Shown one piece after another: positions 7,639 through 12,536 of a DNA stretch of 12,536 nucleotides. Under the pieces are notes generated by a model that did not search any database, was not told the origin of the DNA, and was given only the letters and a program-made list of their open reading frames with translations. This DNA is from CAXMPK01 sp964195405 (GTDB taxonomy: Bacteria > Actinomycetota > Acidimicrobiia > Spongiisociales > ZC4RG35). The number at the start of each line of letters is the position of its first letter. The stretch's first letter is position 1. Location: assembly GCA_964195405.1 (NCBI GenBank), contig CAXMPK010000271.1, forward strand, positions 1 through 12,536, written 5' to 3'. The translations under genes and the position numbers were made by a program.

Positions 7639-8067
7639 CTAAATCTCTTTGTATCCCATGGTGATGTCGCGGCCGTGGGCGGTAAGGGCCCAAATCGTGA
7701 GCACCGACATGGTGACGAAGAGAATCGCCCACACCGGGTAATAGGGCACCCACGCGAACGCGACCAGCCCAGATATCACGGCAAGGACCACACCCACGGT
7801 GCGGGCCCACACCATCCCAGTGAACAAGCCGAAACCGGCTAGGAGCACCACAATGCCGAGAATCAAATGGGTCCAACCCCACGAGGTGGTAGAGAACTCG
7901 AAGATCCACTCCTGGGTGACAACGAAGAAATCGTCGTTAAAAATCGCCACGAGTCCAGCAATGACCCACCAGCCACCCAGCAGGACCATCAGGATCCCCG
8001 CCAACGCCGTCAAATACACCGCTCCACCGCTCGTCTGGAGGGTATCGCTAACCGGACGTTCACTCAC
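7639..8067 (-). CDS. DUF7144 family membrane protein (complete paralogue)
   Basis: A 142-residue protein with four membrane helices at about residues 17-42 (LTALAGILMVLLGGWWVIAGL), 63-82 (WTHLILGIVVLLAGFGLF), 87-103 (ARTVGVVLAVISGLVAF) and 109-128. The order helix, GGWWVIAG, NDDFFVV, WGWTHLILG, TVGVVLA and YPVWAI is typical of DUF7144, an actinobacterial family without known function. The GTG start at 8067 is chosen because AGGAGGAG lies about 5 bases upstream; an ATG six codons earlier overlaps that ribosome site. Its first 143 bases align gaplessly with the partial gene at 1-143, with roughly three quarters of positions identical. It is a lone minus-strand gene. Confidence 0.85.
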   Translation of the reverse strand: MSERPVSDTLQTSGGAVYLTALAGILMVLLGGWWVIAGLVAIFNDDFFVVTQEWIFEFSTTSWGWTHLILGIVVLLAGFGLFTGMVWARTVGVVLAVISGLVAFAWVPYYPVWAILFVTMSVLTIWALTAHGRDITMGYKEI

Positions 8068-8220
8068 TTTTCTCCTCCTATGCAACCATCACATGCTCTC
8101 GCACTTCCCTCTCCAACCTTAGACGAAGCCGTTCGCCGCCATCCTGTGTCGTTCTGTAACCCCGAGTTGAGGAATTCCAGACACAACAGCTCCGCCAGTG
8201 TTCTCGAGTGTCTGCTGATG

Positions 8221-8240
8221 CGTTTGCAGACCGTTTGCAG
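8221..8240. repeat. CGTTTGCAG direct repeat beside a recombination-like site
   Basis: CGTTTGCAG occurs at 8221-8229 and again at 8232-8240, an 11-base period. It lies 18 bases from the near-palindromic site at 8258. Directly repeated short boxes near a core site are typical of integrase arm sites, but no integrase gene is present here to test this. Confidence 0.35.
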
Positions 8241-8257
8241 CGGGTCGAAGAAAGGGG

Positions 8258-8282
8258 CCGCCCATAAGTCCGTTATGTACGC
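8258..8282. repeat. Xer/dif-like near-palindromic site, copy 1
   Basis: The left arm is CCGCCCATAA, the spacer GTCCG (5 bases) and the right arm TTATGTACGC. The arms are imperfect inverted repeats with a perfect inner CATAA/TTATG. The layout of 10-11-base arms around a 5-6-base spacer, with inner ATAA/TTAT, resembles Xer recombinase core sites, and a near-copy occurs at 12302-12327. It sits between the DUF7144 gene and the coiled-coil gene. Function is inferred only. Confidence 0.4.
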
Positions 8283-8313
8283 CCGGCTCGGGTTACTCGC
8301 CCATGACGGACGA

Positions 8314-8343
8314 GATCACGGCGTCCGGATGGACGCCGTGATC
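8314..8343 (-). terminator. Strong hairpin terminator of the coiled-coil gene
   Basis: GATCACGGCGTCC (8314-8326) and GGACGCCGTGATC (8331-8343) form a perfect 13-bp stem with a 4-base loop. On the minus strand it starts one base after the TAG stop of the gene at 8345-8674. There is no long T-tract, but stable U-poor hairpins are common at actinobacterial gene ends. Confidence 0.65.
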
Positions 8344-8344
8344 G

Positions 8345-8674
8345 CTATTCAGCCGCCTCGTCCAACGCCGCTCGCATCGTGTCCATGGCACTACTCAACT
8401 CATCGTTGATGGCCGACCAGTTCTCCTCGGCGGCTGCCTGAGCTTCAGCGAGTTTCACCCGTGCCTCTTTGATCCCCTCGTTGACGGTGGCGAAGCTGGG
8501 ATCGAGGTCAGCTTCGCTTACCTTGCCATCGACTACTAGCCCCAGCCTTCGAAGATCGGTCCTCGTAACGCTCAGATCAATACTCAATTGAGCAACCTGT
8601 TCGATGAGCCTTCGCAGTTGCCGTTCAACCTCGTCGTGGCGTACCTCGTGCTCTTTAATGCCGAAGAGATCCAT
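8345..8674 (-). CDS. Hypothetical coiled-coil protein
   Basis: A 109-residue soluble protein of no family I recognise. Residues 8-45 (HEVRHDEVERQLRRLIEQVA onward) have heptad-like leucine and valine spacing, and residues 60-109 are Ala/Glu-rich helix (VKLAEAQAAAEENW, MDTMRAALDEAAE). It is probably an elongated, mostly helical, acidic protein that oligomerises. There is no membrane segment, signal peptide or catalytic motif. The start is well supported: AGGAGG lies 6 bases before the ATG. A 13-bp hairpin follows the stop, so the gene looks like a self-contained transcription unit. It is divergent from the FGE gene with about 110 bases between them. Confidence 0.65.
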   Translation of the reverse strand: MDLFGIKEHEVRHDEVERQLRRLIEQVAQLSIDLSVTRTDLRRLGLVVDGKVSEADLDPSFATVNEGIKEARVKLAEAQAAAEENWSAINDELSSAMDTMRAALDEAAE

Positions 8675-8747
8675 CGGTCCTCCTGTTTGTCATCAGCCGT
8701 CGTGGGCGTGCTTCGGCGGGCCACGCTAGTGACCAAGTCGGGAGTTG

Positions 8748-8775
8748 TTGTCGCAGGTGGGTTTACCTCTAGGAT
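8748..8775 (+). promoter_or_regulatory. Candidate promoter of the FGE gene
   Basis: TTGTCG (8748-8753) and TAGGAT (8770-8775) are separated by 16 bases, a plausible sigma-70-type -35/-10 pair of the TANNNT kind. The ATG at 8787 lies 11 bases after the -10, so the transcript would be leaderless or nearly so, which would explain the lack of a ribosome site. Confidence 0.35.
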
Positions 8776-8786
8776 TCGTCACTTCC

Positions 8787-9719
8787 ATGACGCATGATCA
8801 AGACTCCACCTGGATCGATGCCGGTGTCTTCGTGATGGGCTCCGAAGACTTCTATCCCGACGAGGGTCCGATCCGGGAGGTCTCAGTCGATGGCTTCTGG
8901 ATCGATTCGCACCAGGTAACTAATGCCGACTTCGCTGCTTTCGTCGACGAGACTGGGTACGTCACCGAAGCGGAGGTGCCACCTGATCCCGAGATGTACC
9001 CAGGGGCACCCGAAGAGAATCTGGTGCCCGGCGCCCTGGTATTTCATCGAACCGATGGCCCGGTTGATCTTCGCAATTTTTCACAGTGGTGGACTTGGAC
9101 ACCCGGCGCCGACTGGCGTCATCCCTTGGGTCCCGACTCGGATATCCGCGGCATTCTCGATCATCCTGTGGTTCAGGTGTGCCACGGAGATGCGGTTTCT
9201 TATTGCGAGTGGGCACGGCGTGAGCTTCCCTCGGAACCGGAGTGGGAGTTCGCCGCTCGAGGAGGGCTCGACGACGCAGTGTTCACCTGGGGGGACGACG
9301 ACCCTCAAGAAACGAAGCCCTTAGCCAATACTTGGCAGGGCGAGTTCCCATACGAGAACACTGAAGTCGACGGCTGGACGACAACGTCACCAGTCGGCAC
9401 ATTCCCGGCCAACGGGTACGGGCTCTTTGACATGGCCGGAAACGTGTGGGAGTGGACCGACGACTGGTACTCATCGAAGAACCTCGAACCCGTTGGCTCA
9501 CCATGCTGTGGACCGCCGGCGGCCAGAATGCCGACCGAGGCGGAGAGCTACGACCGGAGACAGCCGGATGTCAGGATCCCTCGAAAGGTCGTCAAAGGAG
9601 GGTCGCATCTGTGTACTCCGCAGTACTGCTATCGCTATAGGCCGGCGGCGCGTCAGCCGCAGATGATTGACACCGCGATGAGTCACTTGGGGTTTAGGAC
9701 TATCAGCCGACCGGCCTGA
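8787..9719 (+). CDS. Formylglycine-generating enzyme (sulfatase-modifying factor)
   Basis: A 310-residue SUMF1-type enzyme. FGE oxidises the cysteine of a CxPxR motif in type I sulfatases to formylglycine, using oxygen and copper. The family sequence runs through: FVMGSEDFYPDEGPIREVSV near the N-terminus, WRHPLGPDSDI, HPVVQV, the AVSYCEWARRELPSEPEWEF region, NTWQGEFP, NGYGLFDMAGNVWEW and the C-terminal VVKGGSHLCTPQYCYRYR. The active-site pair is Cys276 and Cys281 (CxxxxC, matching Cys336/Cys341 of human FGE), so this is a true FGE rather than one of the many cysteine-less relatives. The ATG at 8787 is preferred over an upstream TTG because family sequence begins soon after it. No signal peptide is seen, so it is cytosolic. 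It converges on the HAD and sulfatase-remnant genes, a natural sulfatase neighbourhood. Confidence 0.93.
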   Translation: MTHDQDSTWIDAGVFVMGSEDFYPDEGPIREVSVDGFWIDSHQVTNADFAAFVDETGYVTEAEVPPDPEMYPGAPEENLVPGALVFHRTDGPVDLRNFSQWWTWTPGADWRHPLGPDSDIRGILDHPVVQVCHGDAVSYCEWARRELPSEPEWEFAARGGLDDAVFTWGDDDPQETKPLANTWQGEFPYENTEVDGWTTTSPVGTFPANGYGLFDMAGNVWEWTDDWYSSKNLEPVGSPCCGPPAARMPTEAESYDRRQPDVRIPRKVVKGGSHLCTPQYCYRYRPAARQPQMIDTAMSHLGFRTISRPA

Positions 9720-9865
9720 CTTTGTCTTGGTAGGAGTTTTTCGCTTCGAATTCGACTCGCTATCGACCCGATGAGTCCTCCGACTCCACCGCTGAAACGA
9801 CATGGCCATCGTGAAGCGCACCAACTCATTAGCTCTATGTAATGGCTTTGCCGACACAACACTTC

Positions 9866-10780
9866 TCAATCGGTTGCGAAAACGGTTTCCCAGTCGTCCC
9901 TGATACTGATAACGGTCCAGCCGAGTCGCGCTGCGGTGTCGGTGATACCTTCATCAGCCGCGAAGCTTCCGGCCACACTCTCATATTCGTATTCGCGTTC
10001 GGCATCGTCGTGATTGACAAGGAGCGCCAGTGAAGGCCCGTCATAGGCCATCGCATACTCGAGCATCTCGGCATCACCGGCCGAGTTTCCTCCGGCTACC
10101 GATGGTGCCCGTCCCAGGATGCGCTGGATGTTGGGAGGTTTCCTCGGTCCCTCATTGGGACCGCTGGCGACCAGCTCATTCGTTCTGAAAAGCTGGGCAG
10201 AACCGTCATCGCCCCGCCCAAACTCGTAGTCGATCTGCGAGCCAACCACCCCTTCAGGCTTGACCCCGTAGAACTCCTCGCCAATGACCCGGACGAATTC
10301 GGCTCCCCCCGCACTCACGATATAAAAGTCGAAGTCGCGACTTCGCAGCTCGTTCATCAGCTCCAACATCGGTTGATAACGGGTCTGCCGGTAGTGCACA
10401 CCTCTCTCAGGATGATTCTGAGTCTCGAAGAACTCGGCCACCTCGGCGGCGAACTCGCCGGGGGTCATGCCCGCATACAGATCAAGCAACGCAGTAGCGA
10501 TTCTCTCCATGCCCATCTCGTGGATGGCATCGGAGTCATGCTCGATCAAGACCTTATATTCGGGTTTATTCGCAAGCTCAGGATCAGCGGTGATGGCGTC
10601 ACCGAGGCTGAACTTGAGAAATTCGGCTTGGGTGTAGTTCGGTTTCTCGGCCCACATCGTCCCGTCGTTATCGAAGACGGCCACGCGCTCATCGGGCGGA
10701 ATCTCATCGACCCGGCCGACAAAGTCGACGATCGCGCTTCGGGTGTCACCGTCGCGCCATGACGGGAGTAGTTGGGCCAT
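9866..10780 (-). CDS. HAD-family hydrolase (phosphatase-like)
   Basis: A 304-residue haloacid-dehalogenase superfamily protein, most likely a phosphatase. Motif I is FDNDGT (Asp37 nucleophile, Asp39), motif II is the Ser of IVSAGG (Ser156), motif III is probably Lys214 in RKPPN, and motif IV is GNSAGDAEM (231-239, Asp236). A helical cap insertion lies between motifs I and II (about 55-140, with PNYTQAEFLKF and MTPGEFAAEVAEFFE). It has no signal peptide. The substrate cannot be told. To my knowledge related HADs occur next to arylsulfatases; here the gene lies 64 bases downstream of the sulfatase stump on the same strand. AAGGAG lies 5 bases before the ATG, so the start is firm. The gene appears intact. 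Confidence 0.88.
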   Translation of the reverse strand: MAQLLPSWRDGDTRSAIVDFVGRVDEIPPDERVAVFDNDGTMWAEKPNYTQAEFLKFSLGDAITADPELANKPEYKVLIEHDSDAIHEMGMERIATALLDLYAGMTPGEFAAEVAEFFETQNHPERGVHYRQTRYQPMLELMNELRSRDFDFYIVSAGGAEFVRVIGEEFYGVKPEGVVGSQIDYEFGRGDDGSAQLFRTNELVASGPNEGPRKPPNIQRILGRAPSVAGGNSAGDAEMLEYAMAYDGPSLALLVNHDDAEREYEYESVAGSFAADEGITDTAARLGWTVISIRDDWETVFATD

Positions 10781-10844
10781 TCGGACTCCTTGAAGCCTAT
10801 CCGGCCCCGATTTGGTCGAGACCGGAACGATCGCTGTTATCGGA

Positions 10845-11054
10845 TCATGTGCTTCCGACGCCGGCCTGAAGCTTGGCGACGATTTTGTCGATCGTGAAGC
10901 TTGCCGGCTCCTGCCGCACCGGGAACTCTTTGAGCGACTGCGCCATCTTGTCCACGAAGAACATGGCGGGCCCGATCATGTAGGCCCGATCGATAAGCCA
11001 GTCCTCGTAGGTATTGGAAGTGATGTTGGCCCGCTCGTAAGGGTCTGTCCGCAC
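10845..11054 (-). pseudogene. C-terminal remnant of an arylsulfatase
   Basis: A 69-residue stretch (from a GTG at 11054) reads RTDPYERANITSNTYEDWLI, then KEFPVRQEPASFTIDKIVAKL. It corresponds to the last part of large bacterial arylsulfatases, which usually end NLRxDPxERADxxSNTYxDWxxDH...FKEFPPRQxPASFxLDxV. A full enzyme is about 500-550 residues, so some 450, including the CxPxR formylglycine motif and the metal site, are missing. Immediately upstream in frame is TGA (11057-11055), and no further sulfatase sequence is recognised in the next 200 bases in any minus-strand frame. It is therefore truncated rather than merely mis-started, and cannot be an active sulfatase. It would have been upstream of the HAD gene in one unit. 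Confidence 0.85.
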
Positions 11055-11431
11055 TCACATCGTCGCTCTGACGCTTGACGGATTTGGCGTCACCGGTGTC
11101 CTCACCGATGCGTCCGTGTGGGCTCTTTACATCCCCTTTGATGGCAACGGCGAGCGTCCATAGAAGAGAGTGATACCCGAGAGACCTGACCGCCGCAGCG
11201 CAAAGGAGGAACCTCTGAGGCCGGAGGTCAGCCGGCATTGTGATGGCGCTCTGGTTCACATTGGTATGGGCGAGGAAGGTTTACCGCCGCCAAGGTAGCG
11301 ACCGGCAGAGTGTCTTTGTCACCAGTGAGGTTCAGCTACTCCCAATATCACCAGTCCACGGCCAACACTGCCCTCCTGGAAAACCCAGTTTCCGTTTTGA
11401 GGTCACCTGGGTCTCTTAGGGTCCAAACCTC
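11055..11431. other. Gap between sulfatase remnant and repeat membrane protein
   Basis: About 380 bases with no supportable gene. The minus-strand side should have held the missing sulfatase body but contains unrelated sequence. A minus-strand frame of 140 codons (10837-11259) overlaps the remnant in another frame and shows no family signature. No tRNA, terminator or inverted repeat of an insertion sequence was recognised. Confidence 0.5.
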
Positions 11432-11926
11432 ATGAGCAAGAAAGGTCGACACCTAGCACCGAAGCTCCCGGTCAACGATATGAACTTCAGAGCTTCTGAT
11501 TTTGCGATGAAGGCGTGGATATGGACTGCGTTTGGCATGGCATATTTGGTGTGGATCGCTCCGAGTTTGGTCTGGTTTTTCAACGATGGGTTGGTACCGT
11601 TTTGGTCCCTAGAGAACACTGGTTCCCCGTGGATCGCTCCGATTTTGGCCTGGTTTTTCGACGATGGGTTCGTACCGTATTGGTCCCTGGAGAACACTGG
11701 CTCCCCGCTGCTCAGCCTCGGATTTTTTGCCTCATGGGCTGTGATCTGTTTCATCGGGTTCTTCATTGTCCGTTATGTCGGAGTGGCGATAATCGGCATC
11801 ATTGACTGGCTTGCGGAGAAGATACTGAACGAGACCCATCACGTCGACGACGATGGGAACGAGATCGATTCGGAAGCGTTGAAGCGGAACTCAGGCGCTG
11901 GCCCCGAAGGCTCAGGGACTGGGTAG
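11432..11926 (+). CDS. Hypothetical membrane protein with 26-residue tandem duplication
   Basis: A 164-residue protein I do not recognise. Residues 25-40 are hydrophobic (KAWIWTAFGMAYLV). They are followed by two tandem copies (41-66 and 67-92) of a unit with the pattern WIAPxLxWFFxDGxVPxWSLENTGSP, then a hydrophobic stretch (93-122, LLSLGFFASWAVICFIGFFI and VGVAIIGIIDWL) and an acidic tail (HHVDDDGNEIDSEAL). Each unit combines an aromatic hydrophobic segment with a short polar turn, so the copies may be membrane re-entrant or paired helices. The start is ATG 11432 with AGGG about 10 bases upstream. It stands alone on the plus strand; a hairpin at 11965-11987 could end its transcript. Codon use looks more AT-rich than in the kinase and FMN genes. 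Confidence 0.6.
   Translation: MSKKGRHLAPKLPVNDMNFRASDFAMKAWIWTAFGMAYLVWIAPSLVWFFNDGLVPFWSLENTGSPWIAPILAWFFDDGFVPYWSLENTGSPLLSLGFFASWAVICFIGFFIVRYVGVAIIGIIDWLAEKILNETHHVDDDGNEIDSEALKRNSGAGPEGSGTG
11551..11706 (+). repeat. 78-bp in-frame tandem duplication
   Basis: Copy 1 (11551-11628) and copy 2 (11629-11706) are adjacent and the same length, with 7 mismatches in 78 bases by hand alignment. Five of these change the amino acid and two are silent. The duplication lies inside the membrane protein gene and keeps its frame. Confidence 0.9.
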
Positions 11927-11964
11927 AGACTATGTGATGGTTTTGGGGATTCGGTGATAAACGA

Positions 11965-11987
11965 AGCCCAGGCCGGTGACCTGGGCT
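11965..11987 (-). terminator. Terminator of the truncated tRNA, possibly shared with the plus-strand gene
   Basis: AGCCCAGG (11965-11972) and CCTGGGCT (11980-11987) form a perfect 8-bp stem with a 7-base loop. On the minus strand it follows the tRNA fragment by about 8 bases and is followed by TCGTTTATC. The CCCAGG...CCTGGG form is a typical tRNA-operon terminator. It could also serve the plus-strand gene ending at 11926. Confidence 0.65.
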
Positions 11988-11994
11988 GTCTTAG

Positions 11995-12036
11995 TAGCGG
12001 GGGCGGGATTTGAACCCGCGACCTTCGGGTTATGAG
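11995..12036 (-). tRNA. tRNA-Met(CAT) 3' fragment (truncated; probable att-site remnant)
   Basis: On the minus strand this reads from the anticodon loop CTCATAA (anticodon CAT at 12034-12032) through the variable loop AGGTC, the T stem GCGGG with loop TTCAAAT and stem CCCGC, the acceptor strand CCCCGCT and the discriminator A. No CCA is encoded (CTA follows). The 5' half, meaning the acceptor 5' strand, D arm and 5' anticodon stem, is absent: GAATCGAT precedes the anticodon loop and cannot pair with CCCG. It is therefore not a functional tRNA. Retention of exactly the 3' half with its terminator is the usual result of integrase-mediated insertion in a tRNA gene. The choice between initiator and elongator Met is unclear. 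Confidence 0.8.
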
Positions 12037-12050
12037 ATCGATTCGTCCCA

Positions 12051-12218
12051 TCAGCGTTCTCCGACCGAACTTGACCGCACCCTTGCAAAATCAGCCGATT
12101 CATCACTAGTCAGTCCTCGATAGTTCGCGACGTTTCGTACTGGATCGCGGACGAGACGCAGCCGACGGTTTTGTCTACTCAGCTCAGCCCGACCCGGTGC
12201 CCTACTGGTGGCTGCCAT
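12051..12218 (-). CDS. Small basic hypothetical protein (doubtful)
   Basis: A 55-residue frame starting at ATG 12218 with GAGGA 7 bases upstream. It is rich in arginine (LSRQNRRLRLVRDPVRN) and has no recognised family. It points toward the tRNA fragment and ends 15 bases from it. Small basic proteins beside an att site can be excisionases, but nothing in the sequence identifies one. It may be spurious. Confidence 0.2.
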   Translation of the reverse strand: MAATSRAPGRAELSRQNRRLRLVRDPVRNVANYRGLTSDESADFARVRSSSVGER

Positions 12219-12301
12219 CAACCGATCCTCACCTAACCGATTCCCTACCACCAGCACCTTCCACAAAACGCCGTCTGAAGGTAATAGCAAACAAACACCG
12301 A

Positions 12302-12327
12302 CCGCCCACAAGTGCCGTTATGTGCGG
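12302..12327. repeat. Xer/dif-like near-palindromic site, copy 2
   Basis: The left arm is CCGCCCACAA, the spacer GTGCCG (6 bases) and the right arm TTATGTGCGG. The arms match as inverted repeats at 8 of 10 positions. It shares CCGCCCA-AAGT and CCGTTATGT with the site at 8258-8282, the spacer differing by one base in length. It lies between the doubtful small gene and the SRPBCC gene end. Confidence 0.4.
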
Positions 12328-12328
12328 G

Positions 12329-12368
12329 GTCGGGCTGGTCTCTGGCTAGTCGGGCTGGTCTCTGGCTA
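12329..12368. repeat. Tandem repeat of a 20-bp unit
   Basis: GTCGGGCTGGTCTCTGGCTA occurs twice in perfect tandem (12329-12348 and 12349-12368), followed by a further GTCGG. The second copy supplies the TAG stop codon of the minus-strand gene at 12366. It directly adjoins the recombination-like site. Confidence 0.9.
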
Positions 12369-12536
12369 GTCGGCCGGGTCTGATTCGAGGAGGCTCTTCA
12401 GGTTTGCGAGCATTCGGGGACCACGACTTCGGGTAGTGAGCCAGCCGACAACGGGTTCAAAGGGTTTGGCGATCCCGCTCAGTTCCACGTTGGTCTCATA
12501 AACAAGCCGTGTCCCTCCATCAACCTCATCCAGCTT
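12366..12536 (-). CDS. SRPBCC/polyketide-cyclase-like protein, C-terminal part (cut by window edge)
   Basis: The last 56 residues of a protein whose start is outside the window. It reads KLDEVDGGTRLVYETNVELS, then GIAKPFEPVVGW and MLANLKSLLESDPAD. The pattern DGGTRLxYxxxxELxG, then PFEPVVG and finally LxNLKxLLES, is that of the last strand and long C-terminal helix of SRPBCC (Bet v 1-like, START-type) lipid-binding proteins. Members bind hydrophobic ligands; the ligand here is unknown. The stop codon lies within a 20-bp tandem repeat, so the original C-terminus may have been altered slightly. Confidence 0.75.
   Translation of the reverse strand, partial: KLDEVDGGTRLVYETNVELSGIAKPFEPVVGWLTTRSRGPRMLANLKSLLESDPAD

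Noticed and set aside
10837..11259. A 140-codon minus-strand frame spanning the sulfatase stump
   Set aside because: It overlaps the recognisable sulfatase residues in a different frame, shows no family motif, and its Arg/Gln-rich end is typical of a shadow frame.
1..12536. CRISPR array or classical defence system
   Set aside because: No regularly spaced repeats, cas-like motifs, restriction-modification or toxin-antitoxin signatures were seen.

Overview
The window looks like chromosomal DNA of a moderately high-GC actinobacterium, possibly Acidimicrobiia-like. The grounds are actinobacterial family content (DUF7144 and DUF4190-like membrane proteins, a holin-4-type domain fused to an ABC1 kinase), GTG starts, AGGAG-type ribosome sites on most genes, and two genes with a TANNNT box just before the ATG instead of a ribosome site. 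The phylum call is inference; no rRNA or other marker gene is present.

Left part (1-3309): a cut-off DUF7144 membrane protein; a two-gene minus-strand unit (SnoaL/NTF2-like protein, then a small DUF4190-like membrane protein); a plus-strand DUF1622 membrane protein; and a minus-strand MscS mechanosensitive channel. This is a run of small envelope and stress-type genes, followed by a gene-poor gap of about 430 bases.

Middle (3310-8067): two long divergent genes. One is an ABC1/UbiB/AarF atypical kinase with an unusual N-terminal holin-4-like membrane domain. The other is a membrane-anchored FMN/Fe-S glutamate-synthase-like protein with no amidotransferase domain. Immediately after the latter lies a decayed internal piece of an IS30-family transposase, then a full-length paralogue of the DUF7144 gene at the left edge.

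Right part (about 8200-12536): the most mosaic section. It holds a coiled-coil hypothetical protein, a genuine formylglycine-generating enzyme (FGE, with the CxxxxC active site), a HAD-family hydrolase, and a 69-residue C-terminal stump of an arylsulfatase whose catalytic part is gone. These look like the remains of a sulfatase plus maturation-enzyme locus. Next come a membrane protein with an exact-length 26-residue internal duplication, a 3' fragment of a tRNA-Met(CAT) that still has its terminator (the classic footprint of site-specific integration), and the end of an SRPBCC-type gene. Two similar near-palindromic sites (8258-8282 and 12302-12327), resembling Xer/tyrosine-recombinase core sites, bracket this roughly 4-kb segment. 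The best candidate for something undescribed is this segment: possibly a recombinase-mobilised or integrated cassette carrying a degraded sulfatase module. That reading is inference; the tRNA fragment, the paired sites and the sulfatase stump are seen directly. No integrase gene is visible in the window.
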